From Candidatus Babeliales bacterium (GTDB lineage Bacteria; Babelota; Babeliae; Babelales; JABDEC01): 64,000 nt of DNA. Where the stretch lies: NCBI GenBank assembly GCA_031292305.1, contig JARLHJ010000034.1, forward strand, positions 5,447 to 69,446. The letters run 5' to 3'. The first letter of the stretch is position 1, and each line of letters opens with the position of its first letter. Shown piece by piece: positions 17,012 through 26,254 of the stretch. Position numbers and translations under genes: made by a program. The notes under the pieces were generated by a model that saw only the letters and a program-made list of their open reading frames with translations, was not told the origin of the DNA and did not search any database.

Positions 17012-19291
17012 ATGATAAAACTATTTATGTGCTTATTTTTTTTAACAAGTTATTTAATCTGTGATGCACCAAAAAATGAAGTAGTTATTTGCAAGCAAAA
17101 AAAAATACTATTCAATGAAAAAGATGAACCAGAAGATCTAGCTATTCTAATCGGTAAATTGGCAAAACTAAGCAATATAAATATTTTATTTCCACAAGAT
17201 GAAAAATTTTCAGTTAAATTAAATTATCCACAAACAGAAGTAACATTAGATGAAGCTTGGAATATAGTTTTAAATGCACTGGATATTGCAGGCTATTCTA
17301 GAGTAAAAAAAAGAGATGAATACCAAATAGTTAATAATACAAATGTATTAAAGCAACCCCTTGAAGTTTACATAAATATAGATCCTGAAAAATTACCGGG
17401 AACAGTTCAAAGAATTAGATACTTATATTATTTTCAAAATATAACTCTAACAGCTAATAGTCCAGTTTTAACCAACTTAGATCAAATATTAAAAGATATG
17501 TTAACACCTGAACCAGAAGGTAATTATTTATTGGATCCTGCTACAAATTCTTTATTAATATCACATAGGTCAAATGATATTAAAGGTGTTATGCGTATAA
17601 TATCAGAACTAGATAAAACAGGTTTTAGAGAGACCATAGAAGTTATACCATTATTGCATACAAATGCAGATTATATTTCAAAAATTATAACTCAATTAGT
17701 GGCACCTCCAGAAGATCAAAAATTTGGATTTTTTCCCAAGCAACAAAAAGCTGGTTTATATTTTTCAGAAAATACTAAAGTGGTCGGCATAGACAGAATA
17801 AATGCAGTAGCAATTTTAGGTCCAAATGATTCAGTACAACGTGTGAAAAAATTTATAGTAAAGCATTTAGATAAACCAATAGAATCAGCCAAATCAGTAA
17901 TTCATGTAAGGCCCCTTGAATATATAGATGCAACTGATATTGCACCAATTATTCAAAATATAATAAAAGCAAAATCTGCGGGAGCTCAAGCAGAATCAAA
18001 AGATGAGTTATCAAGCGCAATAATAATAGCAGAACAACAAGTCACAACCGAAGGTTTAAAACCTACAGTCTCAGGTGAACCGTCTGCTACCACAGGTGCA
18101 GATCAACCACAAACCGACCAGGCTGTTACTTTGTCTACGGGTTCGAACTCTTTAATAGTTGCAGCTCGCGAACAAGATTGGCGAGAAATAAAAAAATTAA
18201 TAGATCAATTAGATGTACCTCAAATGCAAGTGGCAGTAGAAATTCTAATAGTGCAATTAGATCTTCAAGATAATAAAGATGTTGGATCACAGTTAAGAAA
18301 TATAGTTAACAATGGGCAACCACAAAACTTCAACTTCCAATTGGGTAATTTAGAGAGTCCATTTTTAAATTACAATGCTGATGGAACTCCTAATTTTGCA
18401 CAAGGTTTAGCTGCAGATTTATTAGAACCGTCTCCTGCAGGTATAGTTTTTGCTAATTCAGAACCGCCACCAGTCAATTTTGTTGACCCTGCATTGGATC
18501 AACCAGGTACTTTTTGGGCATCTGTGGCAGATGGCAATGGGATAGCTTATGTGTATCATCAATTAAATAATATTGTGCACAATAAAGTATTATCTAACCC
18601 ATATATTATTGTTAAAAATAATGTGCAAGCAACAATCACAAATGAACAATTACAATTCTTCACAGGTCCTGTTTCAGTAGCATCTGCAGCAGCAGTTGTT
18701 GTAAAACAACAACCAATATCTGAAGGTTTAGTAATCGATATAAAGCCAAGAATTAGTGACGCAGATACTGTAAGTTTAGAGCTATCAGTAAAAATAAACG
18801 CTTTTCAGGAATTAATACAAAATACAATTGTAAAACGTGAATTTAGATCGAATGTATACTTAAAAGATAAAGAGGTATTTGCATTTGGTGGTATGTTAAC
18901 TGATGATGATAGACAAAGTGAATCAAAGCTCCCATTGTTCGAACGTATTCCACTTATTGGTTGGTTATTTAAACGCAGAGTAAGTTTTAAAGAAAAAACA
19001 GTTTTATATACATTTATTTCTCCTACAATTATTAGACCTAAGCGTGGTGGGGGGATTTCTGATTTTTCTAAAGATAAAGTTAATGTACTTAAAAATACTT
19101 TAAGAGAATGTGAGCAAGCTTTACTGGGTACAAACTTTGAAAGATTAAAAGATCCAATTACTAAGTTTTTCTTGCCTACAGGTTATAATGAGTTTAATTA
19201 TAAGATAGATACATTTGCGACTGATAATACCCACGCGTCGCCTTTAGATAAGGCGGGAACTGCACAAAATACTCCTGAAAAAGCAGCTTAA
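17012..19291 (+). CDS. gspD: type II secretion secretin, copy 3
   Basis: This 759-residue secretin belongs to a different subfamily from copies 1 and 2. After a signal peptide (MIKLFMCLFFLTSYLICDA) comes an STN-like region (INILFPQDEKFSVKLNYPQ). N-domain repeats follow (VIHVRPLEYIDATDIAPIIQ) with a long Gln/Ser/Thr-rich insertion. The barrel holds KLPLFERIPLIGWLFKR near residue 638. The tail KDPITKFFLPTGYNEFN (about 712) resembles that of copies 1 and 2. The start directly follows the GspM-like stop, so it is in the same operon. Confidence 0.88.
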   Translation: MIKLFMCLFFLTSYLICDAPKNEVVICKQKKILFNEKDEPEDLAILIGKLAKLSNINILFPQDEKFSVKLNYPQTEVTLDEAWNIVLNALDIAGYSRVKKRDEYQIVNNTNVLKQPLEVYINIDPEKLPGTVQRIRYLYYFQNITLTANSPVLTNLDQILKDMLTPEPEGNYLLDPATNSLLISHRSNDIKGVMRIISELDKTGFRETIEVIPLLHTNADYISKIITQLVAPPEDQKFGFFPKQQKAGLYFSENTKVVGIDRINAVAILGPNDSVQRVKKFIVKHLDKPIESAKSVIHVRPLEYIDATDIAPIIQNIIKAKSAGAQAESKDELSSAIIIAEQQVTTEGLKPTVSGEPSATTGADQPQTDQAVTLSTGSNSLIVAAREQDWREIKKLIDQLDVPQMQVAVEILIVQLDLQDNKDVGSQLRNIVNNGQPQNFNFQLGNLESPFLNYNADGTPNFAQGLAADLLEPSPAGIVFANSEPPPVNFVDPALDQPGTFWASVADGNGIAYVYHQLNNIVHNKVLSNPYIIVKNNVQATITNEQLQFFTGPVSVASAAAVVVKQQPISEGLVIDIKPRISDADTVSLELSVKINAFQELIQNTIVKREFRSNVYLKDKEVFAFGGMLTDDDRQSESKLPLFERIPLIGWLFKRRVSFKEKTVLYTFISPTIIRPKRGGGISDFSKDKVNVLKNTLRECEQALLGTNFERLKDPITKFFLPTGYNEFNYKIDTFATDNTHASPLDKAGTAQNTPEKAA

Positions 19292-19293
19292 AA

Positions 19294-21654
19294 ATGATCT
19301 GGTTATTATTAGTTTTGTTTTTATGCAACATAAATATTCAAGCAAGCCCAGCAAGTATGGGCTTGCTTGATACGTGTAAACAAAAAAAAATATTATTAGA
19401 TTATAAAAGTGAAGACTTAATAATTATAGCCAATAAAATTGCGGCATTAAAAGATATTAATATAATGTTTCCGCAAGATGAAAAATTTTCAGTCAAATTA
19501 ACTTATTCCAATAAACATGCAATTACAGTAAATGAAGCTTGGAATTTTATTTTAACAATATTAGATATTGCTGGTTATAATGGTGTTTTAAAAAATGGTA
19601 TATATCAAGTCGTTAAAAATACTGATTCCCTAAAAGAACCATTTGAAGTATATGTAAATACAGATCCTGATAAGTTGTCGGATTCAAGTCAAAAAATAAG
19701 ATATTTATATAATTTTGAAAATTTAACAATCGCAGCCGGAAGTACAATATTTACAAATTTAGACCAGATGTTAAAGGAAATGTTAATCTCAGGTACAGAA
19801 GGTAATTACCTTTTAGATCCAGCTACAAATAGTTTGTTAATTACTAATAGATCGGCGGATATAAAAGCAGTAATGAACATAATAACAGAACTAGATAAAA
19901 CAGGAATAAGAGAAGTAATAGAAGTTATACCATTATTACATACTAAACCAGATTATATTTCAAAAATAGTTGCTCAATTGGCTTCATCACCAAAAGAACA
20001 AAAATTTGGTTTTTTCCCCCAAAAGCAAAACCCCGGTTTATATTTTTCAGAAAATTTAAAAGTATTACCAATAGATAGAATAAATTCGGTTGCAATATTA
20101 GGTCCAAAAAATTCAGTGAATAACGTAAAAAATTTAATTGTAAAATATTTAGATAGGCCTATAGATTCTGCTAAATCAACAATTCATGTAAGGGCATTAG
20201 ATTATATAGATTCTAATGATATAGCACCGGTGATTCAAAATTTAGTAAAAGGAAAATTGCCATTCGCACAAGCGCAAGTAAAAGATGAATTAGCAAATTC
20301 AATAATAATCACAGAGCAACAAGTAACTACAGATGCATTAAAGCCTACTGAATCAGGTGATCCAACTGCAAATACAGGAACCGATCCAATTCCAGGTGAA
20401 GATGCAACTTCCAACAATAAACAACAACTTGCTTCCGGATCCAATTCATTAATAGTTTCGGCACGCGATAAAGATTGGTTAGAGCTTAAAAATTTAATAG
20501 ATCAATTAGATACTCAGCCATTACAGGTTGCAGTAGATATACTCATTGTTGAATTGAATTTAAATTTTAACAAAAATTTAGGTGCACAAACACGTAATAT
20601 TAATAATAGTGCGGGTGAGCCACAAACTTTGAATTACCAAAATGCAATGGCTCCTAGTACAATTGAGAGAACAAATAGTACAGTTGCAGCACCTGTTTTA
20701 AATTTTAATAGTGATGGAACAATTAATAGCGTAAGGGGACTTGCTGCAGATTTATTGGCGCCCGTTCAAAATGAATCTTCAGGTGCTTCCGCAATAAGTA
20801 ATTTGGCCACAAATTTAGCATTAGGTTCTTTTATGGCATCATACCAAGATTCAAATGGAGTTGCTTATTTTCTTGCAGGGTTAGATCGTAGAAAAGATTC
20901 GCAAATTATGTATCATGCATATTCTTATATTAAAAATGGTCAAAAAGCTACCTTGTCATCAACAGTTGAAAGATTCTTCCCAGGTGAAGCACAAGCCCAA
21001 ATGGCAGGTTCTTTCAGAATTGTTAATAAACCAATTAAAGCTACAATATCTATTGATATTTTACCCACAATTAGTAAAACTGAAACTATTACTATGGATG
21101 TCAAAGTAAGTGCAAATGTTTTTGATACAGTAATTCCTGATCAGGTTAATAAAAGAGAATTATCTGTGAAAACATCTGTAAATAATAAAGAAGTTCTGGT
21201 AATAGGTGGCTTGATGACATTAACAGATTCTATTACAGTTTATGAAACCCCGATTTTATCTAAAATTCCCATACTCGGCACCTTCTTTAGAAACGTACAA
21301 TATAATAAAGAAAAGAATCCAATTTATATTTTTATTTTACCTACAATTATAAGACCAAAAATGCATGGTGGTTATAATGCTTATACAGAAAATAAAATTA
21401 ACACATTGCGACACAATCTTAATTTCAGTGAAGAATGTTTATTGGGTAGTAATTTCACTCGATTAAAAGATCCGATTACCAAATTCTTTTTACCGACTGG
21501 TTATAATGAAATTAATAATAAAATAGATAATTTTATTGGAGAAAAAGAAATAAATTCTCAAGATCCTAATTTGGGAAATAAAATTGATAAAATTAAACAA
21601 AACTTGCTAGACGATGATAGTTTAGCATTATTAAAAGATAGTAAAAAAAATTAA
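19294..21654 (+). CDS. gspD: type II secretion secretin, copy 4
   Basis: This 786-residue protein is the close paralog of copy 3: INIMFPQDEKFSVKL, the shared LLDPATNSLLITNRS, HVRALDYIDSNDIAPVIQ, and the tail KDPITKFFLPTGYNEIN. The barrel signature is ETPILSKIPILGTFFRN near residue 650. A Thr/Asn/Gly-rich insertion lies about residues 340-390. Signal-like start MIWLLLVLFLCNINIQA. The frame is intact. It is the last gene of the operon; the next gene lies on the opposite strand and starts converging 1 base after the stop. Confidence 0.88.
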   Translation: MIWLLLVLFLCNINIQASPASMGLLDTCKQKKILLDYKSEDLIIIANKIAALKDINIMFPQDEKFSVKLTYSNKHAITVNEAWNFILTILDIAGYNGVLKNGIYQVVKNTDSLKEPFEVYVNTDPDKLSDSSQKIRYLYNFENLTIAAGSTIFTNLDQMLKEMLISGTEGNYLLDPATNSLLITNRSADIKAVMNIITELDKTGIREVIEVIPLLHTKPDYISKIVAQLASSPKEQKFGFFPQKQNPGLYFSENLKVLPIDRINSVAILGPKNSVNNVKNLIVKYLDRPIDSAKSTIHVRALDYIDSNDIAPVIQNLVKGKLPFAQAQVKDELANSIIITEQQVTTDALKPTESGDPTANTGTDPIPGEDATSNNKQQLASGSNSLIVSARDKDWLELKNLIDQLDTQPLQVAVDILIVELNLNFNKNLGAQTRNINNSAGEPQTLNYQNAMAPSTIERTNSTVAAPVLNFNSDGTINSVRGLAADLLAPVQNESSGASAISNLATNLALGSFMASYQDSNGVAYFLAGLDRRKDSQIMYHAYSYIKNGQKATLSSTVERFFPGEAQAQMAGSFRIVNKPIKATISIDILPTISKTETITMDVKVSANVFDTVIPDQVNKRELSVKTSVNNKEVLVIGGLMTLTDSITVYETPILSKIPILGTFFRNVQYNKEKNPIYIFILPTIIRPKMHGGYNAYTENKINTLRHNLNFSEECLLGSNFTRLKDPITKFFLPTGYNEINNKIDNFIGEKEINSQDPNLGNKIDKIKQNLLDDDSLALLKDSKKN

Positions 21655-22023
21655 TTATTCAAAACTAAAAATTTTTGCCGGCTCGCTTGATAAAAGTAAG
21701 CCGTCTTGCAGTAATCCATCTCCCCAAGAATCATCTAAATAAATTCCATCGTCTTTTATGTTAAAAACGTAGTTTAAAGTTTTTTTAGTTTCATAATAAA
21801 ATTCAAAGTCGTTTATAGAAAATTGTAAAACTATTTTCTTGTTATCAGGAATATTATAAGTTTCATTAAGTTGTAAAATATTAGCGTTGCCTTTGCCACA
21901 AATTTTTTTATAATATGACGCTATTGTAATATTTGAAAACTGAGATTCATTCTTGATTATCAGCGTAGTTGCTTGATTAGAAATTACATTCAATAATAAA
22001 ATTATTATCATTGCTAGCATCAT
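21655..22023 (-). CDS. small secreted protein, unknown
   Basis: This 122-residue protein has a signal-like start (MMLAMIIILLLNVISNQATT). It is then beta-rich with a single Cys (KKICGKGNANILQLNE) and an acidic/Trp segment (YLDDSWGDGLLQDG). No family is recognised. Its stop abuts the end of the fourth secretin gene in convergent orientation, leaving no room for a separate terminator. Confidence 0.5.
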   Translation of the reverse strand: MMLAMIIILLLNVISNQATTLIIKNESQFSNITIASYYKKICGKGNANILQLNETYNIPDNKKIVLQFSINDFEFYYETKKTLNYVFNIKDDGIYLDDSWGDGLLQDGLLLSSEPAKIFSFE

Positions 22024-22102
22024 AATTATCCTTTATTAATATTTAAATTGTTTAGTTATATAAAATAAATTGTAAACAATCTAATATAAGAATTAAAATG
22101 GA

Positions 22103-22139
22103 ATACAGGTGGATGTGCGTGTTGTGCACCCACCTGTAT
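22103..22139 (-). terminator. strong hairpin downstream of enolase
   Basis: ATACAGGTGG (22103-22112) pairs with CCACCTGTAT (22130-22139). An inner GTGC/GCAC extends the stem with a two-base bulge. It lies 10 bases past the enolase stop, so it probably ends the ruvA-symporter-eno transcript. The following T-run is poor. Confidence 0.55.
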
Positions 22140-22149
22140 ATTTAATTAC

Positions 22150-23403
22150 TTATTCGCTCATTACCAATCCATTAAGCTCAGCTTCAATTTCTAACAATCT
22201 ATTATATTTTTCTACACGTTCACCACGAGATAAACCACCGCATTTGATGTAATTTGTGCTCGCTCCAACAGCTAAGTCAACAATAAATGTATCATTAGTT
22301 TCACCGGATCTATGTGATGCAATAGTAGAAAGTCCACTTTCTTTGCAAAGTTGTATAGCTTGTAAGGTTTCAGTAATGGTACCAATTTGATTTGGTTTAA
22401 TAATTACAGAATTGCCAATATTATATTCTAAACCTTTTGCAATGCGGGCAGGGTTGGTTGCAAAAATATCATCAGCAACTATACACATTTTGTTGCCAAA
22501 AGTTTTTGTTAACTTAATCCAACCAGCAAGATCGTCTTGTTGTAAGCCATCTTCTAAAGAATATAAATTATATTGTTTTAGTAATGTTGCGTACCATTCA
22601 ATCATTTCATCAGCGTTCTTGTATTCGGAATTTATCAAATATAATTCTTTTTTTGGGTCATAAAACTGAGAGGCTGCAACATCAATTCCCAACAAGAATT
22701 TTTCCGGTTCAAAACCAGCGCCTTCAATTGCTTGTAATATAAAATCGAATGGTTCTGTATTATTTTCAAAGTTAGCGGCAAAGCCGCCTTCTAAGCCAAA
22801 TACTGTTGATTTGCAATTAGATTTTAATAAGTTTTTTAGTTTATAAAAAACTTCTAAAGAAGATTCAATAGATGTTTTTACATTTTGTGCAGCATAAGGT
22901 ATTAGTAAATATTCTTGAATATCCAAATTATTGTCAGCATGCGCCCCACCATTTATTAAATTTATCATGGGTATTGGAAGAGAAACAGTGCTAGCGCCTG
23001 ATACCATTGCTATAAAATTATATAGATCAATTTCTAGTAATTGCGCATGTGCTCTATATAGTGCCATACTAACTGCAAGTGTACTATTTGCACCTAATTC
23101 AGCTTTTTCTAAAGTACTGTCCATTTGCATCATTTCTAAATCCATTTGTACAGCATTAGGTTCTTTGCCAATAAAATTCGGGCCTATTATATTGTTAATT
23201 ATATCAACAGCTTTTAATACACCCTGACCTTCTAATCTAGAACCGCCATCTCGTTTTTCTATAGCCTCATATTTACCTGTTGATGTACCTGAAGGTACAG
23301 ATGCTTCAACATATGAATTATCATCTAATGTAATAGCACAACTTATTGTTGGAATGCCGCGTGAATCTATAATTTCTTTTGCCTGAATATTAGTGATTTC
23401 CAT
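22150..23403 (-). CDS. eno: enolase
   Basis: This 417-residue glycolytic enzyme converts 2-phosphoglycerate to phosphoenolpyruvate. Visible family marks are the N-terminal EIIDSRG, the SVPSGTSTG loop, GGAHADN, the metal-ligand region LYSLEDGLQQDD, the signature region IIKPNQIGTITET and SHRSGETND. The length is near the family norm. It overlaps the upstream symporter gene by 14 bases on the same strand. It is one of two glycolytic genes in the window, the other being tpiA. Confidence 0.97.
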   Translation of the reverse strand: MEITNIQAKEIIDSRGIPTISCAITLDDNSYVEASVPSGTSTGKYEAIEKRDGGSRLEGQGVLKAVDIINNIIGPNFIGKEPNAVQMDLEMMQMDSTLEKAELGANSTLAVSMALYRAHAQLLEIDLYNFIAMVSGASTVSLPIPMINLINGGAHADNNLDIQEYLLIPYAAQNVKTSIESSLEVFYKLKNLLKSNCKSTVFGLEGGFAANFENNTEPFDFILQAIEGAGFEPEKFLLGIDVAASQFYDPKKELYLINSEYKNADEMIEWYATLLKQYNLYSLEDGLQQDDLAGWIKLTKTFGNKMCIVADDIFATNPARIAKGLEYNIGNSVIIKPNQIGTITETLQAIQLCKESGLSTIASHRSGETNDTFIVDLAVGASTNYIKCGGLSRGERVEKYNRLLEIEAELNGLVMSE

Positions 23404-24742
23404 TACTATCTCTTTCTTTTTTAATCTTTAATACATGTGGATATTTAAATGCTAATATTATAAGACCAATTAGGTTTGGTATTGCAACTAAAGCAAGAAA
23501 TATATCCATGATTTCCCATATTAAACGTACATCACTTATAGCACCTAAAAAGGTAATGCATACTGCAAAAATATAATAATAATTTATTCCACGATGTTTT
23601 GTAAAAGATGCAAGACTTTGTCCACCATTAAAACAATCACCTAATGCAGTAGTGAATGCAAAAAGTCCTATAATTAAAATTAATATATATTTTCCAATTA
23701 ATGGAACATTTAATTTAAATGCTTGGTAAATTAATGTATTGTTCCAAGAATTTGCATCAACAGTTGTCCATACTCCCGTGACCAATATACTTAATCCGGA
23801 AAGTAAGCATAAAAAAGTTTCTGCAAATGAACCAAACATAGCAAGTATTCCTTGATCTGTCGGAACTTTGGTATCAGCTAAAGCATGTGCGAAACCTGAC
23901 GTTCCTGTACCTGATTCAGTTATATAAATTGCTCTATATGTTCCCCAACGTATTGCTTGAAATATGGTAGCGCCTAAAAATCCACCAACAGCTGCTGCAG
24001 GACTAAAGATATTATTAAAAATTAAAATAAATGCAGCTTTAAGAGCAGTTAAATCTTTAAATAAAATAAAAAATGAAAGTGATACATAAAGTATGAACAT
24101 TAATGGGACTAATTTACTTGCCCATGATCCGACGCGTTTTGCACCACCAAATAATATTAATAAAAGTATTATTACTAGTCCTAAGCCTGTTACCCAATCT
24201 GCTATAGATTCTTGTTCTAAAATTTTTGCCAAAGTATTAGATTGTAGCCCTGACCAACCTGCAAAAAGTAAAATTGTTACTAAACCATACCATTTTGCAA
24301 GCCAGGGGTGTACCAATTTAAGATATTCTGTTGGGCCACCGATTATATCACCATTTTCAGTTTCTCTACGTGTTTGTAAAGAAAAAGTTACTTCAGCAAA
24401 TTTTATTGCAGCCCCTAAAATATTATAAAGTAATAACCAAAATAATGCGCCAGGCCCACCTGTTGCTATTGCCATTGTGGGTCCAACTATATTGCCAATA
24501 CCTATAGTTGCGGCCATTGCAGTAAAAAGTGCATGAAATGGATTTATAGCTTTTATGTTCGTATCTTTTAATTGTGCATGCTTGTAAAAAATTAGAGACA
24601 AGAATTTTTTAAAACCAAATATTTGTAAAAAACCTGTTCTTATTGTAAAAAAAACTGCAGTAGATAAAAAAATAATTGTAGCCGGAAATGCAAAAAAAGA
24701 ATTTATAATGATGCAATAATTGGTAAAGCATTCAATTAACAT
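23390..24742 (-). CDS. sodium:alanine symporter family (AGCS) transporter
   Basis: This 450-residue protein has about 10-11 hydrophobic helices. The family pattern is clear: FHALFTAMAATIGIGNIVGP, ATGGPGALFWLLLYNILGAA, RWGTYRAIYITESGTGTSGF and the conserved DCFNGGQSLASF region. AGCS transporters import alanine, glycine or glutamine with sodium. Amino-acid uptake suits an organism dependent on a host or rich medium. The exact substrate cannot be told. It lies between ruvA and eno on the minus strand, with 14 bases of overlap with eno. Confidence 0.9.
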   Translation of the reverse strand: MLIECFTNYCIIINSFFAFPATIIFLSTAVFFTIRTGFLQIFGFKKFLSLIFYKHAQLKDTNIKAINPFHALFTAMAATIGIGNIVGPTMAIATGGPGALFWLLLYNILGAAIKFAEVTFSLQTRRETENGDIIGGPTEYLKLVHPWLAKWYGLVTILLFAGWSGLQSNTLAKILEQESIADWVTGLGLVIILLLILFGGAKRVGSWASKLVPLMFILYVSLSFFILFKDLTALKAAFILIFNNIFSPAAAVGGFLGATIFQAIRWGTYRAIYITESGTGTSGFAHALADTKVPTDQGILAMFGSFAETFLCLLSGLSILVTGVWTTVDANSWNNTLIYQAFKLNVPLIGKYILILIIGLFAFTTALGDCFNGGQSLASFTKHRGINYYYIFAVCITFLGAISDVRLIWEIMDIFLALVAIPNLIGLIILAFKYPHVLKIKKERDSNGNH

Positions 24743-24756
24743 GTTAGTTCCTTAAA

Positions 24757-25347
24757 TTATGGTCTTTTTGATAAAAATGATAAAGCATGTCGTAACATTT
24801 GATCAAAAGTAATATCGGGTTGAGTATGGTTCTTTCTTAAAAAATCTAATGTATGTGTAATCTCTGTGCGATTATAGTTTAATGAATTAAGAACATCATT
24901 AATATTTTTTAAATGCTTATTTTCTAAGTTTTCAAATTCGGTATCCATTAGACCAGATATTTTGTGTTTTAATTGCATAATAATTTGTTCGGCCTTTTTG
25001 GCACCAATGCCATGAACAGCACTTAAACCTTTATGATCTTGTTCATTTATTATACGAATAAATACCTGAGGCTGGAGTTCTGATAATATTGTTAAACCTA
25101 GTTTAGGTCCTACACCTGAACAGCTAATTGCTAACATAAAAAGCTGTTTTTCAGCTTCTGTTAAAAAACCAAATAAAGTTGGTCCTTGTTCTGGATTCCA
25201 ATGTAAATGTGTATAAAACCCAACCTCATTATTATGTGGTAATAAATTGGCGTTTGGAACATTTATTTCAAATCCCATTCCTGGATTTATTAATAAAGTT
25301 AATGGATTTTTATTTCCAATAAGCGTCCCTTTTAAGTAGCTAATCAT
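24757..25347 (-). CDS. ruvA: Holliday junction DNA-binding protein RuvA
   Basis: This 196-residue protein has the expected three-domain order. An OB-fold N-terminus starts MISYLKGTLIGN, and YTHLHW-type sequence is present. Two helix-hairpin-helix motifs follow (AISCSGVGPKLGLTIL and LSAVHGIGAKKAEQIIMQL). A small C-terminal domain (DVLNSLNYNRTEI) binds RuvB. RuvA holds the four-way junction while RuvB drives branch migration. Neither ruvB nor ruvC is adjacent. Length is normal. Confidence 0.93.
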   Translation of the reverse strand: MISYLKGTLIGNKNPLTLLINPGMGFEINVPNANLLPHNNEVGFYTHLHWNPEQGPTLFGFLTEAEKQLFMLAISCSGVGPKLGLTILSELQPQVFIRIINEQDHKGLSAVHGIGAKKAEQIIMQLKHKISGLMDTEFENLENKHLKNINDVLNSLNYNRTEITHTLDFLRKNHTQPDITFDQMLRHALSFLSKRP

Positions 25348-25452
25348 GATTTATCTCGCGACCAGTAGGTTTAATTGAATAAAAATTTACCCAACTAATT
25401 CTTACATTTTTCCTCTTTGTAGGCAACAAATATTAGATTAAATATTTAAGAA

Positions 25453-25485
25453 TTGACATTACATGCAGTTTTGATAAATTATAAC
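25453..25485 (+). promoter_or_regulatory. candidate promoter for tRNA-Gly
   Basis: A perfect TTGACA at 25453-25458 precedes TATAAC at 25480-25485, about 12 bases before the tRNA start. The 21-bp spacing is too long for a standard promoter, so a different -10 (for example GATAAA at 25473) may be used. Confidence 0.3.
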
Positions 25486-25496
25486 ATATATTTTAT

Positions 25497-25572
25497 GCGG
25501 GAATAGCTCAGCTGGTAGAGCGTTGCCTTGCCAAGGCAAAGGTCGCGGGTTCGAATCCCGTTTCCCGCTCCA
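25497..25572 (+). tRNA. tRNA-Gly (anticodon GCC)
   Basis: The 76-nt cloverleaf reads cleanly. The acceptor stem GCGGGAA pairs with TTCCCGC. The D-loop region is TAGCTCAGCTGGTAGAG. The anticodon arm has loop CTTGCCAAG with anticodon GCC, and the T-arm is GCGGGTTCGAATCCCGT. The discriminator is T and CCA is genome-encoded. Confidence 0.97.
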
Positions 25573-25580
25573 TCCTTTTC

Positions 25581-25612
25581 TTAGTCTTACTACGCATGGC
25601 TTGTAAGACTAA
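25581..25612. terminator. inverted repeat after tRNA-Gly
   Basis: TTAGTCTTAC (25581-25590) pairs perfectly with GTAAGACTAA (25603-25612) around a 12-base loop, just past the tRNA. It is probably its terminator, although no clear T-run follows. Confidence 0.45.
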
Positions 25613-25808
25613 ATAGCAAAAAGCTATAAAAAAGGTAAGAATATAGAAATCATTCTTCTCCAATAAAATCAAAAATTTGAATTTTAAGCTGTCGTTAGAG
25701 ATAATTTTTAAAACACCTAGTTTTTTTATGCAAACTCTGTTAAACCTATAAATACAAATGCAAATCAAACAAGACACTATTATTTATGCCAGAAAGGTTA
25801 ATTAAAAA

Positions 25809-26252
25809 ATGAAATCTATTATAGAAGAAGGCTCATCGATATCTAAAGCAATAGAAACAGGATGGTTAAAAGCTGGTAAGCCAAAAGAGTTCACAGTAAA
25901 GATATTTCAAGAAGCTAAAAAAAATTTCTTTGGATTTACAAAAGTTGCAGCAAAAGTTGCTATTTTCTTTCAAGAAGAAGTAAAAGAAAAATCTCAATAT
26001 AGACCAAGGCCAAATAATCAAAATAATCAGAGAGCTGATGGGCAAAGAATAGATACTAGACCAAATCCACGTCCATTTAATAATAACCCTCCTAGACCCA
26101 ATAATAACCCAAACAACAATCCTAATAAGCCAAGTAATCCTAACAATAACCCGAATAATCCAAACAGAAATCCGGCTAGACCTCCACAAAAATTTGTAAA
26201 AAAACCTGACTTCGTCAAGACGGACAAGGACGACAACATAAAGCCAAAATAA
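25809..26252 (+). CDS. stand-alone Jag N-terminal domain protein with Asn/Pro-rich tail
   Basis: Residues 1-60 of this 147-residue protein match the Jag_N domain: a short helical start (SSISKAIETGWLKAGKP), then FTVKIFQEAKKNFFGFTKVA. This domain normally precedes the KH and R3H RNA-binding domains of Jag/KhpB. Those are absent here and replaced by a low-complexity tail of Asn, Pro and Arg (NNPNNPNRNPARPP-like), ending Lys/Asp-rich. The gene lies 2 bases before mnmE; jag-mnmE adjacency is common in bacteria and supports the identity. Its role is unknown. The missing domains suggest an altered or partly lost RNA-binding function. Confidence 0.75.
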   Translation: MKSIIEEGSSISKAIETGWLKAGKPKEFTVKIFQEAKKNFFGFTKVAAKVAIFFQEEVKEKSQYRPRPNNQNNQRADGQRIDTRPNPRPFNNNPPRPNNNPNNNPNKPSNPNNNPNNPNRNPARPPQKFVKKPDFVKTDKDDNIKPK

Positions 26253-26254
26253 GT

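Noticed and set aside
23390-23403. Possible frameshift at the symporter-enolase overlap
   Set aside because: Both proteins have complete, family-typical ends; the overlap is ordinary operon compaction.
25508-25777. Minus-strand open frame of 89 codons overlapping tRNA-Gly
   Set aside because: It runs through the tRNA gene and its terminator; its C-terminal residues are simply the tRNA read backwards.
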